Source of the DNA: Pseudomonadales bacterium
Lineage (GTDB): Bacteria; Pseudomonadota; Gammaproteobacteria; Pseudomonadales; Azotimanducaceae
Direction: 5' to 3'
Assembly: GCA_019634925.1 (NCBI GenBank)
Contig: JAHCAL010000002.1
Coordinates: 434,001-498,000 of the forward strand
Length of the DNA: 64,000 bases
This document shows positions 33,306-42,528 of the stretch, piece after piece. Position 1 is the stretch's first letter; the number at the start of each line of letters is the position of its first letter. The notes under the pieces were generated by a model. It was given only the letters and a program-made list of their open reading frames with translations, was not told where the DNA came from and did no database searches. The translations under genes and the position numbers were made by a program.

Positions 33306-33332
33306 AGCGGCAGGCGCCGGGATCCGACGCGC

Positions 33333-34460
33333 CTATTTCGCGCCGTCGAGGAAGCTCTCGAAACCGGCCGGCGCATACGGGCCGATGCAGATCTGTTCCA
33401 GCACCCCGACCCCGCTACGCGTGCCGTCGGTCGCCTTGACCACCTGCTGCACGTGGATGTTCTCACGGTCGAGCATGTCGAGCTGGCGCGGGTCGAAGGA
33501 TTCTCCGCCCACCACCTCCTCGCCCTTCCACATGCCCTGCCCCCACTCGGGGTGCCCGTAGCCGAGGCCTTTCATCTGGAACTTCAGGATCGGTTCGAGC
33601 CTGATCGTGCGGATCTCGCCGGCGAGCGGCACCAGGTCGATTTCCGCCGATTGCGCGAGCCGCGTGCCCTTGTGGTAGGTGATCCGGTGACGCGCCGTGG
33701 CCATGCGCTCGTCCCGGCCGTCGTGCACGCCGGGCACGGCTTCCTCGGTCGGATAGAGCGGCGCGACGATGCCTTCGCGGACCAGCGCCTCGCCGCGCGG
33801 GCCGTCGAAGAAGATCGCATGGGAGATGTGGTCGTCCCAGAACAGCGGCGCCCACAGGAAGAACGCACTCGGCATGCGGCGCAAGGGCGCACCGCCCGAC
33901 TCCGGCTCGCCCACGCCACGCACGCCCCACGACCGATCCTTGGTGCCGAGGCAGACCGCCGGATCCACCCGGATCTCGCCCTCCGGATGGCGGACCACGC
34001 CGGACCAGCGGCCGAACTGGTCGAAGCGCGTCGCATCCATGGCCCGGCGGGTGCCGTTCCAGAGCGTCTGGCGCGCTTCCTGGATCGCGGCCGTGCGCGC
34101 CGAGAAAGTCAGATCGCAGGAAATCCCGCTCGAATTGTCGTCGAGGATCACCCGCGTGCGTTTCATGGGCTCGAGGATCTCGATCCGGAACGGGCCGACC
34201 CGCATGTCGGTGCGCTCGTCCGGCGCGCGGCGCGAACCATAAAAACAGTGCTGGCGCAGGCCGGGCTGTACCACGCTGAACGCACAATCGAGGATCCCCC
34301 GATGCGGGTACACGGCCATGCCGATACCGAAGTAGTAGGAGCCGTCCGGCGCATAGCCGTTGAACCAGGTCCGGTCGTACACGTTGCGGTCGCTGGTGGC
34401 GGGATGTGCCAGCGGCTCGGGCGTCTGGTGAACGGGGTAATCGTCCAGCTTGTTCAGCAT
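33333..34460 (-). CDS. AttH/CrtC-like (DUF7064-type) conserved protein
   Basis: A 375-residue soluble protein with WFNGYAPDGSYYFGIGMAVY, GSRRAPDERTDMRVGPFRIE and SAFFLWAPLFWDDHISHAIF. These repeated beta-rich Trp/Tyr segments resemble the lipocalin-like AttH/hydroxyneurosporene-synthase family. Such genes often lie beside thiolases and CoA genes in terpene or steroid degraders, and here a thiolase gene is directly upstream on the same strand (103 bp). GAGG precedes ATG 34460. The family call is tentative; no catalytic residue is evident. Confidence 0.65.
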   Translation of the reverse strand: MLNKLDDYPVHQTPEPLAHPATSDRNVYDRTWFNGYAPDGSYYFGIGMAVYPHRGILDCAFSVVQPGLRQHCFYGSRRAPDERTDMRVGPFRIEILEPMKRTRVILDDNSSGISCDLTFSARTAAIQEARQTLWNGTRRAMDATRFDQFGRWSGVVRHPEGEIRVDPAVCLGTKDRSWGVRGVGEPESGGAPLRRMPSAFFLWAPLFWDDHISHAIFFDGPRGEALVREGIVAPLYPTEEAVPGVHDGRDERMATARHRITYHKGTRLAQSAEIDLVPLAGEIRTIRLEPILKFQMKGLGYGHPEWGQGMWKGEEVVGGESFDPRQLDMLDRENIHVQQVVKATDGTRSGVGVLEQICIGPYAPAGFESFLDGAK

Positions 34461-34563
34461 GGTGGATCCTCACGCGGTGACGGAGTCATCCGGCCCCCCG
34501 GACCGGATGACGAACCAGGATTCGCCCAGCCGGGCCGCGGGCCGGACCGGCGGCGGGTCGCGG

Positions 34564-35793
34564 TCAGATACGCTCGATGATGGTCGCCGTACCCATGCCG
34601 CCACCGGTGCACATGGCGATCAGCGCCGTGCCCTTGCCGGTACGCTCGAGCGTATCGAGCGCCGTGCCGATCAGCATGCCGCCGGTCGCGCCGATCGGGT
34701 GACCGAGCGCAATGGCGCCGCCGTCGATGTTCACCCTGTCGTGCGGTACGTCGAGGTCCTTCATGAACTTCAGCACCACGGCCGCGAACGCCTCATTGAT
34801 CTCGAACAGATCGATGTCGTGTTTCGACATGCCGGCTTTCTGCAGCACGCGTTCGGCGGCCGGGCCCGGTGCGGTCAGCATGATCAGCGGCTCGGTGCCG
34901 GCGGTCGCGATGGCACGAATGCGGGCGCGCGGCTTGAGACCGTGCGCTTTCGCGTACTCCGGGCTCGTCACCAGCACCGCGCTCGCGCCGTCGACCACGC
35001 CCGACGAGTTGCCGGCATGGTGGACGTAGTTGATGGCCTTCACGCCGGGGTACTTCTGCATTGCCATGCCTTCGAAGCTGGCAGGGTAATCCTCGGCGTG
35101 GTGCGCGCCCATGCCCTGGAACGAGGGCTTGAGACCGGCCAGCGCGGCGAGGTCGGTACCCGGGCGCGGGTATTCGTCACGGTCCAGCGCGAGCGTGCCG
35201 TCCTCGTTGTAGATCGGCACCAGCGCGCGCTTGAAATAGCCCTTCTCGATCGAGTTGATCGCCCGGTTCTGGCTCTCCACCGCGTAGCGGTCGCAGTCCT
35301 CGCGACTGAACCCCTCGATGGTGGCGATCAGGTCGGCGGAAATGCCCTGCGGGATCTGCGGATGCAGCTTCAGCAGATGTTCGTTGTTGGCATGGAAGCC
35401 ATTGGCATGCAGCGGCGAATAACGCGACATGAACTCGACCCCACCGCCGATCACCGCCTCCTGCTGACCGGACATGACACCGGTCGCGGCGAAGTTGACC
35501 GCCTGCTGGCCACTCCCGCAGAACCGGTGCAGCGTGACGCCGGTGACCGAGATCGGCCAGCCGGCATCGAGTACCGACATGCGCGCGATGTCGTGTGCAT
35601 GATCGCCGCTGCCGGCGCCGCAGCCCGCGACCACGTCCTCGATGTCGGCCGGGTCGAACCCGACCTTCTCGCGCAGGCCGTTCAGGACCTGTGCCATGCA
35701 GCGCTGCGGGTGGATGTGGCTCAGGCTGCCGACTCCCGGCTTGCCGCGACCGCGCGGCGAGCGCACGGCGTCGATGATCCAGGCTTCCCTCAT
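34564..35793 (-). CDS. Acetyl-CoA C-acetyltransferase (thiolase)
   Basis: A 409-residue thiolase. The nucleophile is Cys92 ([13 protein letters not shown]). [35 protein letters not shown] and [18 protein letters not shown] carry the other catalytic residues (Asn/His, His, Cys). ATG 35793 follows GGGAGAG and starts at the normal family N-terminus ([19 protein letters not shown]). It either condenses two acyl-CoA units or cleaves a 3-oxoacyl-CoA with CoA in beta-oxidation. The AttH/CrtC-like gene follows it. Confidence 0.93.
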   Translation of the reverse strand: MREAWIIDAVRSPRGRGKPGVGSLSHIHPQRCMAQVLNGLREKVGFDPADIEDVVAGCGAGSGDHAHDIARMSVLDAGWPISVTGVTLHRFCGSGQQAVNFAATGVMSGQQEAVIGGGVEFMSRYSPLHANGFHANNEHLLKLHPQIPQGISADLIATIEGFSREDCDRYAVESQNRAINSIEKGYFKRALVPIYNEDGTLALDRDEYPRPGTDLAALAGLKPSFQGMGAHHAEDYPASFEGMAMQKYPGVKAINYVHHAGNSSGVVDGASAVLVTSPEYAKAHGLKPRARIRAIATAGTEPLIMLTAPGPAAERVLQKAGMSKHDIDLFEINEAFAAVVLKFMKDLDVPHDRVNIDGGAIALGHPIGATGGMLIGTALDTLERTGKGTALIAMCTGGGMGTATIIERI

Positions 35794-35924
35794 GATGACT
35801 CTCCCGGTGTGATCAGAATGCTGGTTGACGGACGGGTTGCTAGACGAGGCCACGGATTGTAACCGCGGGCCGTCCGGCGGTGCCACGGCGGCGCGGCCGG
35901 CCCGGCAACCGGCACGCGCCGGCC

Positions 35925-35954
35925 TTGCACTCTGAGCGCTTGGCTGGCTATTTT
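35925..35954 (+). promoter_or_regulatory. Possible sigma-70 promoter of the toxin-antitoxin pair
   Basis: TTGCAC (35925-35930) and TATTTT (35949-35954) are separated by 18 bp, a plausible -35/-10 pair for the antitoxin gene starting at 35975. The operator dyad lies immediately downstream. An alternative TTGACA at 35953 has no partner at the right distance. This is a pattern match only. Confidence 0.35.
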
Positions 35955-35973
35955 GACATGGCTATCATAGCCA
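35945..35973. promoter_or_regulatory. Palindromic operator of the Phd/PIN toxin-antitoxin operon
   Basis: TGGCTA-TCA-TAGCCA at 35959-35973 is a perfect inverted repeat ending two bases before the antitoxin ATG. An additional half-site TGGCTAT occurs at 35945-35951, 14 bp upstream in direct orientation. Phd/YefM antitoxins repress their own operon by binding such dyads, so autoregulation is likely. Confidence 0.7.
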
Positions 35974-35974
35974 C

Positions 35975-36271
35975 ATGAAAACCGCATCCATCTCCAAAGC
36001 CAAGAACCAGCTCTCCGCGCTGATCGATCTGGTTCGCCAGGGCGAGACCGTCATCATCACCGACCGCGATCAGCCAGTCGCACAACTCGCGCCGCTCGCG
36101 GCGGAGCAGATGGGCGAGGAATCGCTGCTGGCGGAACTCGAGCGCTCGGGACTCGTGCGGCGCGCCCGCGTGCAGGCACCCAGGGGGCTCCTGAAGAAGC
36201 TGCCGCCGATGCCCGACAGGCAGGTCGACGTACTCGGCGCCTTGCTCGCCGACCGGGACGAAGGCCGATAA
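35975..36271 (+). CDS. Phd/YefM-type (prevent-host-death) antitoxin
   Basis: A 98-residue protein. The Phd/YefM DNA-binding N-terminus is clear: KTASISKAKNQLSALIDLVR, then GETVIITDRDQPVAQLAPL. The longer than usual C-terminus (about residues 46-98, PRGLLKKLPPMPDRQVDVLG) would wrap and neutralise the toxin. The PIN toxin gene begins 6 bp after its stop. The operator dyad at 35959-35973 suggests autoregulation. Confidence 0.9.
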   Translation: MKTASISKAKNQLSALIDLVRQGETVIITDRDQPVAQLAPLAAEQMGEESLLAELERSGLVRRARVQAPRGLLKKLPPMPDRQVDVLGALLADRDEGR

Positions 36272-36277
36272 AACCGG

Positions 36278-36715
36278 ATGAGATTCTGGGACAGTTCCGC
36301 GCTGGTACCGCTTCTCGCGCCGCAATCATCCACCCAGGCAGCGGAAGCGCTCCTGCGCACCGATCACCTGATGCTGGTCTGGTGGGGCACGTCGGTCGAG
36401 TGCACTTCTGCGCTCGCAAGACTCGAACGGGAACGGGCCCTGGCTCCCAGCGACGTCGCGATGGCTCAGGTTCGCCTGCGTGCCCTCGCCGAGACCTGGC
36501 ACGAAGTCTTGCCGCACGTCCGGATACGCGCGACTGCAGAACGGCTGTTACGCGTGCACCCGCTGCGCGCGGCCGATGCGCTGCAGCTTGCCGCCGCGCT
36601 CGAGGTGACCGGCCCGCTGCGCGGCCTGACGGCGTTCGTCTGCTTCGATCAACGCCTGGCTGAGGCGGCCGCCCGGGAAGGGCTGGTCGTCATCGAGCCT
36701 GGGACTTCCGGCTGA
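36278..36715 (+). CDS. vapC: PIN-domain ribonuclease toxin (VapC-like)
   Basis: A 145-residue PIN domain. The acidic active-site set is Asp5 (RFWDSSALVPLL), Glu41 (GTSVECTSALARLE), Asp100 (LRAADALQLAAAL) and Asp124 (FVCFDQRLAEAA), which coordinate Mg or Mn for RNA cleavage. It is paired with a Phd-type antitoxin, forming a complete toxin-antitoxin module. The 3' end faces the convergent DUF4340 gene, 31 bp away. Confidence 0.92.
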   Translation: MRFWDSSALVPLLAPQSSTQAAEALLRTDHLMLVWWGTSVECTSALARLERERALAPSDVAMAQVRLRALAETWHEVLPHVRIRATAERLLRVHPLRAADALQLAAALEVTGPLRGLTAFVCFDQRLAEAAAREGLVVIEPGTSG

Positions 36716-36746
36716 CACGGACCGCTCGCAGTTCAGCCTGGTCGTG

Positions 36747-37685
36747 CTACTCCGCCAGGTCTGCCGCCCGGTCCGCTCCGGCATCCAATGCGGCGTCCGC
36801 CGGCTCGGCGTTCGGCAGCAGCGCGTCCGCCTCGACGAGCAGCTGCTCCGCGAGAAACGCAGCCAGCCGGAATCGGCCCGGGAAGCGGTCCGAAGTCAGT
36901 TCGTACTCGTTCTCCGTGGCGCCGACGCCGAGCGTCAGCCGATGCGTGCCGTTCGCGTCGGTCACCAGGAAGGTCGCGCGCGTTTCCGCAGGTGCGGCGT
37001 CATCCGGCACCAGGCCGAGCACGCGCAGGTTGGTGAACCGGCTGGCCATCTGTTCCGCCGCGCCGGTATCGGCCGCACCGTCGTCGAGCATCCAGCCAGC
37101 GTCGCTCCGGGCCAGCCGCCAGGCACCTTCGCGCGCGATGGCGGTCACCTCGCCGGCCGCCTGCAGGAGGCCGCGGTCGAGCCACTCGTCCGCCGCGGCC
37201 GAGAGCTGGAAGTGGGTCAGGTCGACTTCGTAGACGGCGTCCTGCCCTGGAACCCGCGCGTGCAGACGGCGGAAACCGGGCGACGTGCCGAGGTAGAGCT
37301 CCGCCACGGCCCGCTCGCCCGCCAGCAGCCGCACATGGCGCTGGCGGTTGTCGTCCGCCACTTCGAACCGCGCCCGCGCGGCGGCGGAGGTGGCGACCGG
37401 CCAAGGCGCGCGCAGGTCGGCGAGTTTGTTCAGCACGTCCTCGATCTTCGCGCTGTCCGCCGGTGCGCCGGACGGAAGCGTCCAGCGCCCGTCGGTCAGC
37501 GCCAGCCGCAGCGGCTCGGCACTACCTTCCGTGATCTCCAGGCCATCGACCGAATCGGTCGCGAATACAAGCAGCGGTTCGTTGTCCGGCTCACGGAATC
37601 CACCGCGCCCGGCGAGCAGCGCGACGAACAGCAGCAACTGGACCACCAGCAGCCCGACCAGCCAACCGATACGTCTGCCGCTCAT
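36747..37685 (-). CDS. DUF4340 domain protein of a Gld-like ABC system
   Basis: A 312-residue protein with one N-terminal membrane anchor (RIGWLVGLLVVQLLLFVALL) and a periplasmic part built from DUF4340-like repeats (PLLVFATDSVDGLEITEG, EPLRLALTDGRWTLPSGAPA, GAWRLARSDAGWMLDDG). ATG 37685 overlaps the stop of the upstream permease gene (ATGA), which rejects a longer start at 37751. It ends in an Ala/Asp-rich tail. DUF4340 proteins regularly accompany GldFG-like ABC exporters, as here; the cargo is unknown. Confidence 0.87.
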   Translation of the reverse strand: MSGRRIGWLVGLLVVQLLLFVALLAGRGGFREPDNEPLLVFATDSVDGLEITEGSAEPLRLALTDGRWTLPSGAPADSAKIEDVLNKLADLRAPWPVATSAAARARFEVADDNRQRHVRLLAGERAVAELYLGTSPGFRRLHARVPGQDAVYEVDLTHFQLSAAADEWLDRGLLQAAGEVTAIAREGAWRLARSDAGWMLDDGAADTGAAEQMASRFTNLRVLGLVPDDAAPAETRATFLVTDANGTHRLTLGVGATENEYELTSDRFPGRFRLAAFLAEQLLVEADALLPNAEPADAALDAGADRAADLAE

Positions 37686-40618
37686 GCCGCACCTCCACGC
37701 ATCCAGGCCGCGTAACGCCGCTCCTCCGCCCACAGGCGCCGGCGATGCCACAGGAACACCAACCCGACACCGAGCAGCGCGAGGCCGTAGTTCAGCGCCT
37801 CGATGAACACCTGGTCACCGCTCTCCATGGGCGGCAGGGTGCGGTTGAAGTGCCCGCGCGAGCGGATGTCGAGCAGGCTGCGGTCCTCGACGGACCAGTC
37901 GACGATGTTGGTCATGAACTCCACGCTGTTCGTGTAGACCGTGCCGTCGGCCGAGCCCAGCACGCGCAGCACCTGGTCGTCGACGATGCTGTTGGAACCG
38001 ATCACGAACAGGCGTGCGGACTCCGGCGAGCGGTCGATGACGCTCGTGACCACGCCGAGCCGATCGGCAGCCGCGGCGGCCTGCTCTGCCGGATCCGGCA
38101 ACGTCGCCGCCGTGATGTCGGTTTCCGGTTCGGCACCCGCGTCCGCGGCCGCGAGCAGGGGCGAAGGCTTGCCGCGGAAGAAGGAATCGAAGCGGCCTTC
38201 CAACAGCACCGCCAGCAGGTGTGACTGCTGCGCGCCCTCGGGACGGAAACCGCTCGAGCCCGACTCGTCGATGCGCGGCATGACGTCCGGGTCCGTGCTG
38301 ATCCAGCTGCGCTCGGAACTCGTCAGCAGCCGGGTGACGCGTCGCGCCGACTCGGCCGGGACTTCGACCTCGAGCGGCGACGCCCACGGCACCGTCACCT
38401 GGGGCAGACGCGCCGTGATGCCGTTGTCGGGATCGAGCCCCGCACCGCGCACGTCGATGAAGTAGGGATAGTCGAGCATGACCAGCTCCTGGAAGCTGAA
38501 GCCGCCGACCTGGCGCGTCACCGGTGCCGGGAACGCCGCGTTCTGCGGATCCATCACCATGCCGTCCCCGAGCCGCACGCCGTGATGCGCGAGCCACTCG
38601 GCGAGCCCCGAGACCTGCGGGTTCGCGGTCAGCGCCTGCTGGTCGAGCCGCGCCGCATAGTTGCCGGTCGCGATCACCACGGTACCGCCCTGCATCAGGA
38701 ACTGATCGAGCGCGAAGACCTGCTTTTCGTCGAGATCGGCGGGCGCCAGCATCATCACCAGTTCGACACCGTCGGGCACCGTGCCTTCGGCGAGATCCGT
38801 GCTGACGACATTGAAGTCGTACTGCAGGAAGCTCTTGAGCTCCTCCACCCTGCTGCCGCCGGGGGCCTGCGGCATGCCCATCATCATCGGGGCCGCCTCG
38901 TCCACCACGAGCGCCACCGATTTCAACATGCCGGTCGCGAACCGCTTGAGCCCGTCCTCGATCGAACGACGCGTCGCGTCCGCGCCGAGTCCCTGCGGGA
39001 TCGGCACCTGCAGCACCGTCTCGCCGTCGGTCAGCGTCATGTAGAAGTAGAACTGGTTGAGATCGAACAGGCTCGAGGCCATGGGCTGGAAGCCGTAGCG
39101 CTCCTGGATTTCCTGCGCGAGCGAGCCGTCGCCGGCCTCCGGGTCCAGCAGCTCGGCGGAGAACTTTTCGTCACCCGCCCCGGTCAGCTCCTCGAGCACC
39201 GTCTGCAGGGTCTGCCGGTACTCGACCAGCGCTTCCGGAAGGTTCCGGTCCGGCGACAGATACCCGACGAAACGCACGCTGCCGGAGATGTTGTCGAAGA
39301 TGCTGCCGCCGCCCTGGAAGCCATACAGGACCTTGCGGATGCTGCGCGTCAGGTCGTATTCGGGATTGCGCAGCTGCACGTCGAGGCTGTCCTCGCCCAG
39401 CACCTTGACTTCGATGAGGTCGCGGAAGCCGAGCGCCTCCCACTGGTCGCCATAGCTCACCAGCACGTCGAAGTACGAGTTCACCAGCGTCGCCTGGTAG
39501 CGATCGGCGATCTGGAACGGCACCGGGCGAATGCCGTACTTGCCGTTCGCTTCCTCCTCGGCTTCCGGATCCGTCGCCGGATCGATGAACTCGACTCGCA
39601 CCCGCCCGGCGCCCGCCACCTCGAACTCGGTGAGCAGATCGCGCATGCGCGGCACCAGCGGGGCCAGCAGCGGATGCGTGCGGTTGCTGAAATAGCCGCG
39701 GATCAGGAGCGGCTCCTGCAGCTGCGCCAGGTAGCTGCGGGTCGCCGGCGAAATGGAGTAGATGCGGCCCTCGGTCACGTCGATCCGCAGCGTATTGAAC
39801 TGGCCGAGCCAGAGATTGGCGGCGACCAGGTTCGCGACGACGAGCAGTGTGCCCATCCGCCAGCGCTGGTGGCGCGCCTTCGCGCCGTCCGCGGCCCAGC
39901 GCTGGGTTTCGAGCGAATAGACGTTGAGCGTCAGGAACACCGCGAGCAGCGACACGTAGTAATAGAGGTCACGCAGATCGAGCACGCCGCGGGTGATCGA
40001 CGCGAAGCGCGATCCGCTGCCGAGGCTGCGCAGCAGGTCGGCGCCGCCACTGGCGAAGAGGTTGGTGACGAGCGGGCTGCCGAGCACATAGAACAGCGTG
40101 CCGGCGAACACCGCCACGATCAGGCTGACGATCTGGCTTTCGGTCCGCGCGCTGACGAACAGGCCGATGGCGAGGTAAGCGCCGCCGAGCAGCATGGCCG
40201 CGACGTAGCCCGCGAGCACCGGCCCCCAGTCGAGGTCGGCGATGAAGGCCACCGTCACCGGGAGCGGCAGCGTGAGCAGCAGCGCGACGCCGAGCAGGGT
40301 CCAGCAGGCGAGGAACTTGCCGAGCACGAACTCCCACGTGCCGACCGGCAGGGTCGCTACGAACTCGAGCGTGCCGGTACGCCGCTCCTCGCTCCACATG
40401 CGCATGGTGATCGCGGCGGAGAGGAAGATGAGCAGAATGGGCATCCACTCGAACATCGGACGCACGTCGGCCACGTTGCGCGCGAAGTACGCGTCGACCC
40501 AGAAGAAGACGAACAGCGTGACCGCCAGGAAACTGGCGAGAAACAGGTAGCCGATCGCGGAAGCGAAGAAGAGACGCAGCTCCTTGCGCGCGATGCGCCG
40601 GATGACATCAAGCCGCAT
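37682..40618 (-). CDS. ABC-2 permease fused to a GldG-like auxiliary domain
   Basis: A 978-residue fusion. Residues 1-260 form a six-helix ABC-2 permease similar to GldF (ELRLFFASAIGYLFLASFLA, MRMWSEERRTGTLEFVATLP). A further helix near residue 270 leads into a GldG/ABC_transp_aux periplasmic region (IYSISPATRSYLAQLQEPLL, MMMLAPADLDEKQVFALDQF). A final helix (ALNYGLALLGVGLVFLWHRR) anchors the C-terminus. In gliding Bacteroidota GldF and GldG are separate. It overlaps the ATPase gene by 11 bp and the DUF4340 gene by 4 bp, forming one operon. Confidence 0.9.
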   Translation of the reverse strand: MRLDVIRRIARKELRLFFASAIGYLFLASFLAVTLFVFFWVDAYFARNVADVRPMFEWMPILLIFLSAAITMRMWSEERRTGTLEFVATLPVGTWEFVLGKFLACWTLLGVALLLTLPLPVTVAFIADLDWGPVLAGYVAAMLLGGAYLAIGLFVSARTESQIVSLIVAVFAGTLFYVLGSPLVTNLFASGGADLLRSLGSGSRFASITRGVLDLRDLYYYVSLLAVFLTLNVYSLETQRWAADGAKARHQRWRMGTLLVVANLVAANLWLGQFNTLRIDVTEGRIYSISPATRSYLAQLQEPLLIRGYFSNRTHPLLAPLVPRMRDLLTEFEVAGAGRVRVEFIDPATDPEAEEEANGKYGIRPVPFQIADRYQATLVNSYFDVLVSYGDQWEALGFRDLIEVKVLGEDSLDVQLRNPEYDLTRSIRKVLYGFQGGGSIFDNISGSVRFVGYLSPDRNLPEALVEYRQTLQTVLEELTGAGDEKFSAELLDPEAGDGSLAQEIQERYGFQPMASSLFDLNQFYFYMTLTDGETVLQVPIPQGLGADATRRSIEDGLKRFATGMLKSVALVVDEAAPMMMGMPQAPGGSRVEELKSFLQYDFNVVSTDLAEGTVPDGVELVMMLAPADLDEKQVFALDQFLMQGGTVVIATGNYAARLDQQALTANPQVSGLAEWLAHHGVRLGDGMVMDPQNAAFPAPVTRQVGGFSFQELVMLDYPYFIDVRGAGLDPDNGITARLPQVTVPWASPLEVEVPAESARRVTRLLTSSERSWISTDPDVMPRIDESGSSGFRPEGAQQSHLLAVLLEGRFDSFFRGKPSPLLAAADAGAEPETDITAATLPDPAEQAAAAADRLGVVTSVIDRSPESARLFVIGSNSIVDDQVLRVLGSADGTVYTNSVEFMTNIVDWSVEDRSLLDIRSRGHFNRTLPPMESGDQVFIEALNYGLALLGVGLVFLWHRRRLWAEERRYAAWMRGGAA

Positions 40619-41558
40619 GGTGGGCCACCTCCGCTTCAGCTGCCGGCCCTTCCTCAGGCGGTGGTGCTTCGTTGGCCTCGCGGAAGACGGTCTCCAGGTC
40701 GCGCTGGATCGGCGCGATCTGGTAGATCGGCAGCGCCTGCTCGACCAGGTGCCGCGCCACGACTTCAGCCGCCGAGTCGAGTCCCATGGCGACCTCGACT
40801 TCCCACGCGCCGACGCCCGTCTGGCGCAACCCAGCGAATCCTTCGAGGCCGGCCAGCACTTCCAGGAGATTGCCTTCGCTCGAGGTCCGGATCGCCAGGC
40901 GATTGCTCGCGCGCAGCTGCTCGAGCCGTTCGTCGAGCACCAGCGCTCCGCCGCGCAGGATCAGCACACGATCACAGATGGCGCTCACCTCCTGCATGAT
41001 GTGGGTGGAGAGGATCACGGTCGCACGCTCGGCGAGGCGCCTGATCAGCTGGCGCATCTGCTGGGTCTGGCCCGGATCGAGTCCGTTGGTCGGCTCGTCG
41101 AGCACCAGGAAGCGCGGCTCGTGCAGGATCGCCTGCGCCACGCCGACGCGCTGCTTGTAGCCACGCGACAGCGTACTGATCGGCTCGAGCGCCTTCGACT
41201 CGAGCTCGGTCGCCGCGACCGCGCGCGGTACCGCGACGGCAGGATCGACCCCGCGCAGCTCGGCGGTGTAGGCGAGGTAGTCGGCGACGGTCAGCTCGGG
41301 ATACAGCGGCAGATTCTCGGGCAGGTACCCCATCTGCTGCTGGACCCGCTGTCGATCGGCTTCCACCTCGACACCTTCAACCCGCACCTGCCCGGCGCTC
41401 GGCTCGAGATAGCCGGTCAGCATCTTCATGATGGTGGTCTTGCCGGCACCGTTGTGGCCGAGCAGGCCGACCACTTCGCCGTGGCCGATGGAAAACGAGA
41501 CATTGTCGACCGCCAGGAACTCGCCATAACGGCGGGTCAACCGGTCCGCTTCGATCAT
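40608..41558 (-). CDS. ABC transporter ATP-binding protein (GldA-like)
   Basis: A 316-residue ABC ATPase. Walker A is GLLGHNGAGKTTIMKML, the signature LSRGYKQRVGVAQAI, Walker B FLVLDEPTNGLDPGQ, and the H-loop LSTHIMQEV. ATG 41558 is preceded by GGGAGGAA, which settles the start against 41603. It powers the fused permease encoded immediately downstream. The last 80 residues form the extra C-terminal domain common in ABC-2-type exporters. Confidence 0.93.
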   Translation of the reverse strand: MIEADRLTRRYGEFLAVDNVSFSIGHGEVVGLLGHNGAGKTTIMKMLTGYLEPSAGQVRVEGVEVEADRQRVQQQMGYLPENLPLYPELTVADYLAYTAELRGVDPAVAVPRAVAATELESKALEPISTLSRGYKQRVGVAQAILHEPRFLVLDEPTNGLDPGQTQQMRQLIRRLAERATVILSTHIMQEVSAICDRVLILRGGALVLDERLEQLRASNRLAIRTSSEGNLLEVLAGLEGFAGLRQTGVGAWEVEVAMGLDSAAEVVARHLVEQALPIYQIAPIQRDLETVFREANEAPPPEEGPAAEAEVAHHAA

Positions 41559-41732
41559 CTGCTTCCTCCCGGAACTGTCAGCGCGCGTTGCGCAGGAGAT
41601 CAAGACATCCGCACGACGCGCAGCGACGCAGAGGATGGGGCTGCCGCAGAAAAATTCAAGTAGTGCCGGACAAGCGAACCATGAGGTCAGCGCGCCTTCG
41701 CGAAGCTCGGCAGGAGACCTCTCCGGCGACGC

Positions 41733-42158
41733 TCAATCCGCAGCGCGAAGGCCCATCAGATCGGCGAAGGCGCGAGCCGTGAGCACCTGAACCGTCTCGA
41801 CCCTGCCGAGCGACAGCAGGTCTCGTTTGTCGCCTGTTACGAGAAAGTCGGCCATTCCGGCGATTGCAGCAGCCAGTATCGGGTTGTCGTCAGGGTCTGG
41901 CGACAACTCCAGTTTCGGCAGTTGTGCCAGCACGATCGCCTGGCGCTGCAGTCCGTTCACCAACGTCCCGACCTCGACGGGTTTGAGGTACCTGCGCAAT
42001 CTCGGATACCGGGAAGCGCGGCGGAGTTCTTCGAGTTGCCACTGCGAGGTGATCAGTTCGAAGGCCTTCCTCCGCCAAGCCCGATAGATCAGATCGGGCG
42101 GCGTGCCGGACGTGATCAACGCCGCAAGCAGGATTCCGGTATCGAGAACGACCCGCAA
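41733..42158 (-). CDS. PIN-domain protein, putative toxin of a second TA module
   Basis: A 141-residue PIN protein of the PF13470 type. VVLDTGILLAALITSGTPPD carries the first Asp, ITSQWQLEELRRAS the Glu, and LSPDPDDNPILAAAIAGMAD the central acidic cluster, followed by FLVTGDKRDLLSL. It is a probable ribonuclease. It lies 5 bp downstream of a small ribbon-helix-helix-like gene that would supply the antitoxin. The 173-bp stretch between this gene and the ABC ATPase start holds nothing recognisable. Confidence 0.88.
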   Translation of the reverse strand: MRVVLDTGILLAALITSGTPPDLIYRAWRRKAFELITSQWQLEELRRASRYPRLRRYLKPVEVGTLVNGLQRQAIVLAQLPKLELSPDPDDNPILAAAIAGMADFLVTGDKRDLLSLGRVETVQVLTARAFADLMGLRAAD

Positions 42159-42163
42159 AACGG

Positions 42164-42391
42164 TCAGCCGTTCGTCAGGGCTTCGTCGATCGCCTCCAGG
42201 ATTTCTTCCTGCGAGTACTCCCGGTTGTTCTGCTTGATGTCCTGCACCGTCAACTCGAACAAGCGCGCCTGGACCGCCTCCTCGACAAACTGGGAAAGGT
42301 CACCTTTTTTCGTGCCACGCCGTGCCAGATAGGTCCGCAGGGCCTTGTCCACGTCGTCCTGAACGACGATGGACCATCTGACGCTACTCAT
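42164..42391 (-). CDS. Ribbon-helix-helix-type antitoxin
   Basis: A 75-residue protein (VRWSIVVQDDVDKALRTYLA, then KGDLSQFVEEAVQARLFELT), typical of a ribbon-helix-helix DNA-binding antitoxin with an acidic C-terminal tail. It is directly upstream of the PIN gene and most likely represses the operon. Upstream of its start, two 8-bp direct repeats (ACAAGTGC, ACAAGCGC at 42439-42454) and the near-palindrome ACGTATATGCGT could serve as binding sites. Confidence 0.85.
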   Translation of the reverse strand: MSSVRWSIVVQDDVDKALRTYLARRGTKKGDLSQFVEEAVQARLFELTVQDIKQNNREYSQEEILEAIDEALTNG

Positions 42392-42528
42392 TCCGGCTCT
42401 CCAGCGTGTTCCAAGGCCAAAACTTTACGTATATGCGTACAAGTGCACAAGCGCACGAGATAGCGAGGCATGCATCGGCCACCGTCGGCCCGCGCTAAAA
42501 TGCCTCCGGCACGCATTCAGAGGCCAAC

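Noticed and set aside
35953-35968. TTGACA with TATCAT as a promoter
   Set aside because: The two hexamers are only 4 bp apart, far from the 16-18 bp needed.
38582-40999. An 805-codon plus-strand frame opposite the ABC permease
   Set aside because: It is His/Arg/Glu-rich antisense sequence of a well-supported permease gene and has no ribosome binding site or motif.
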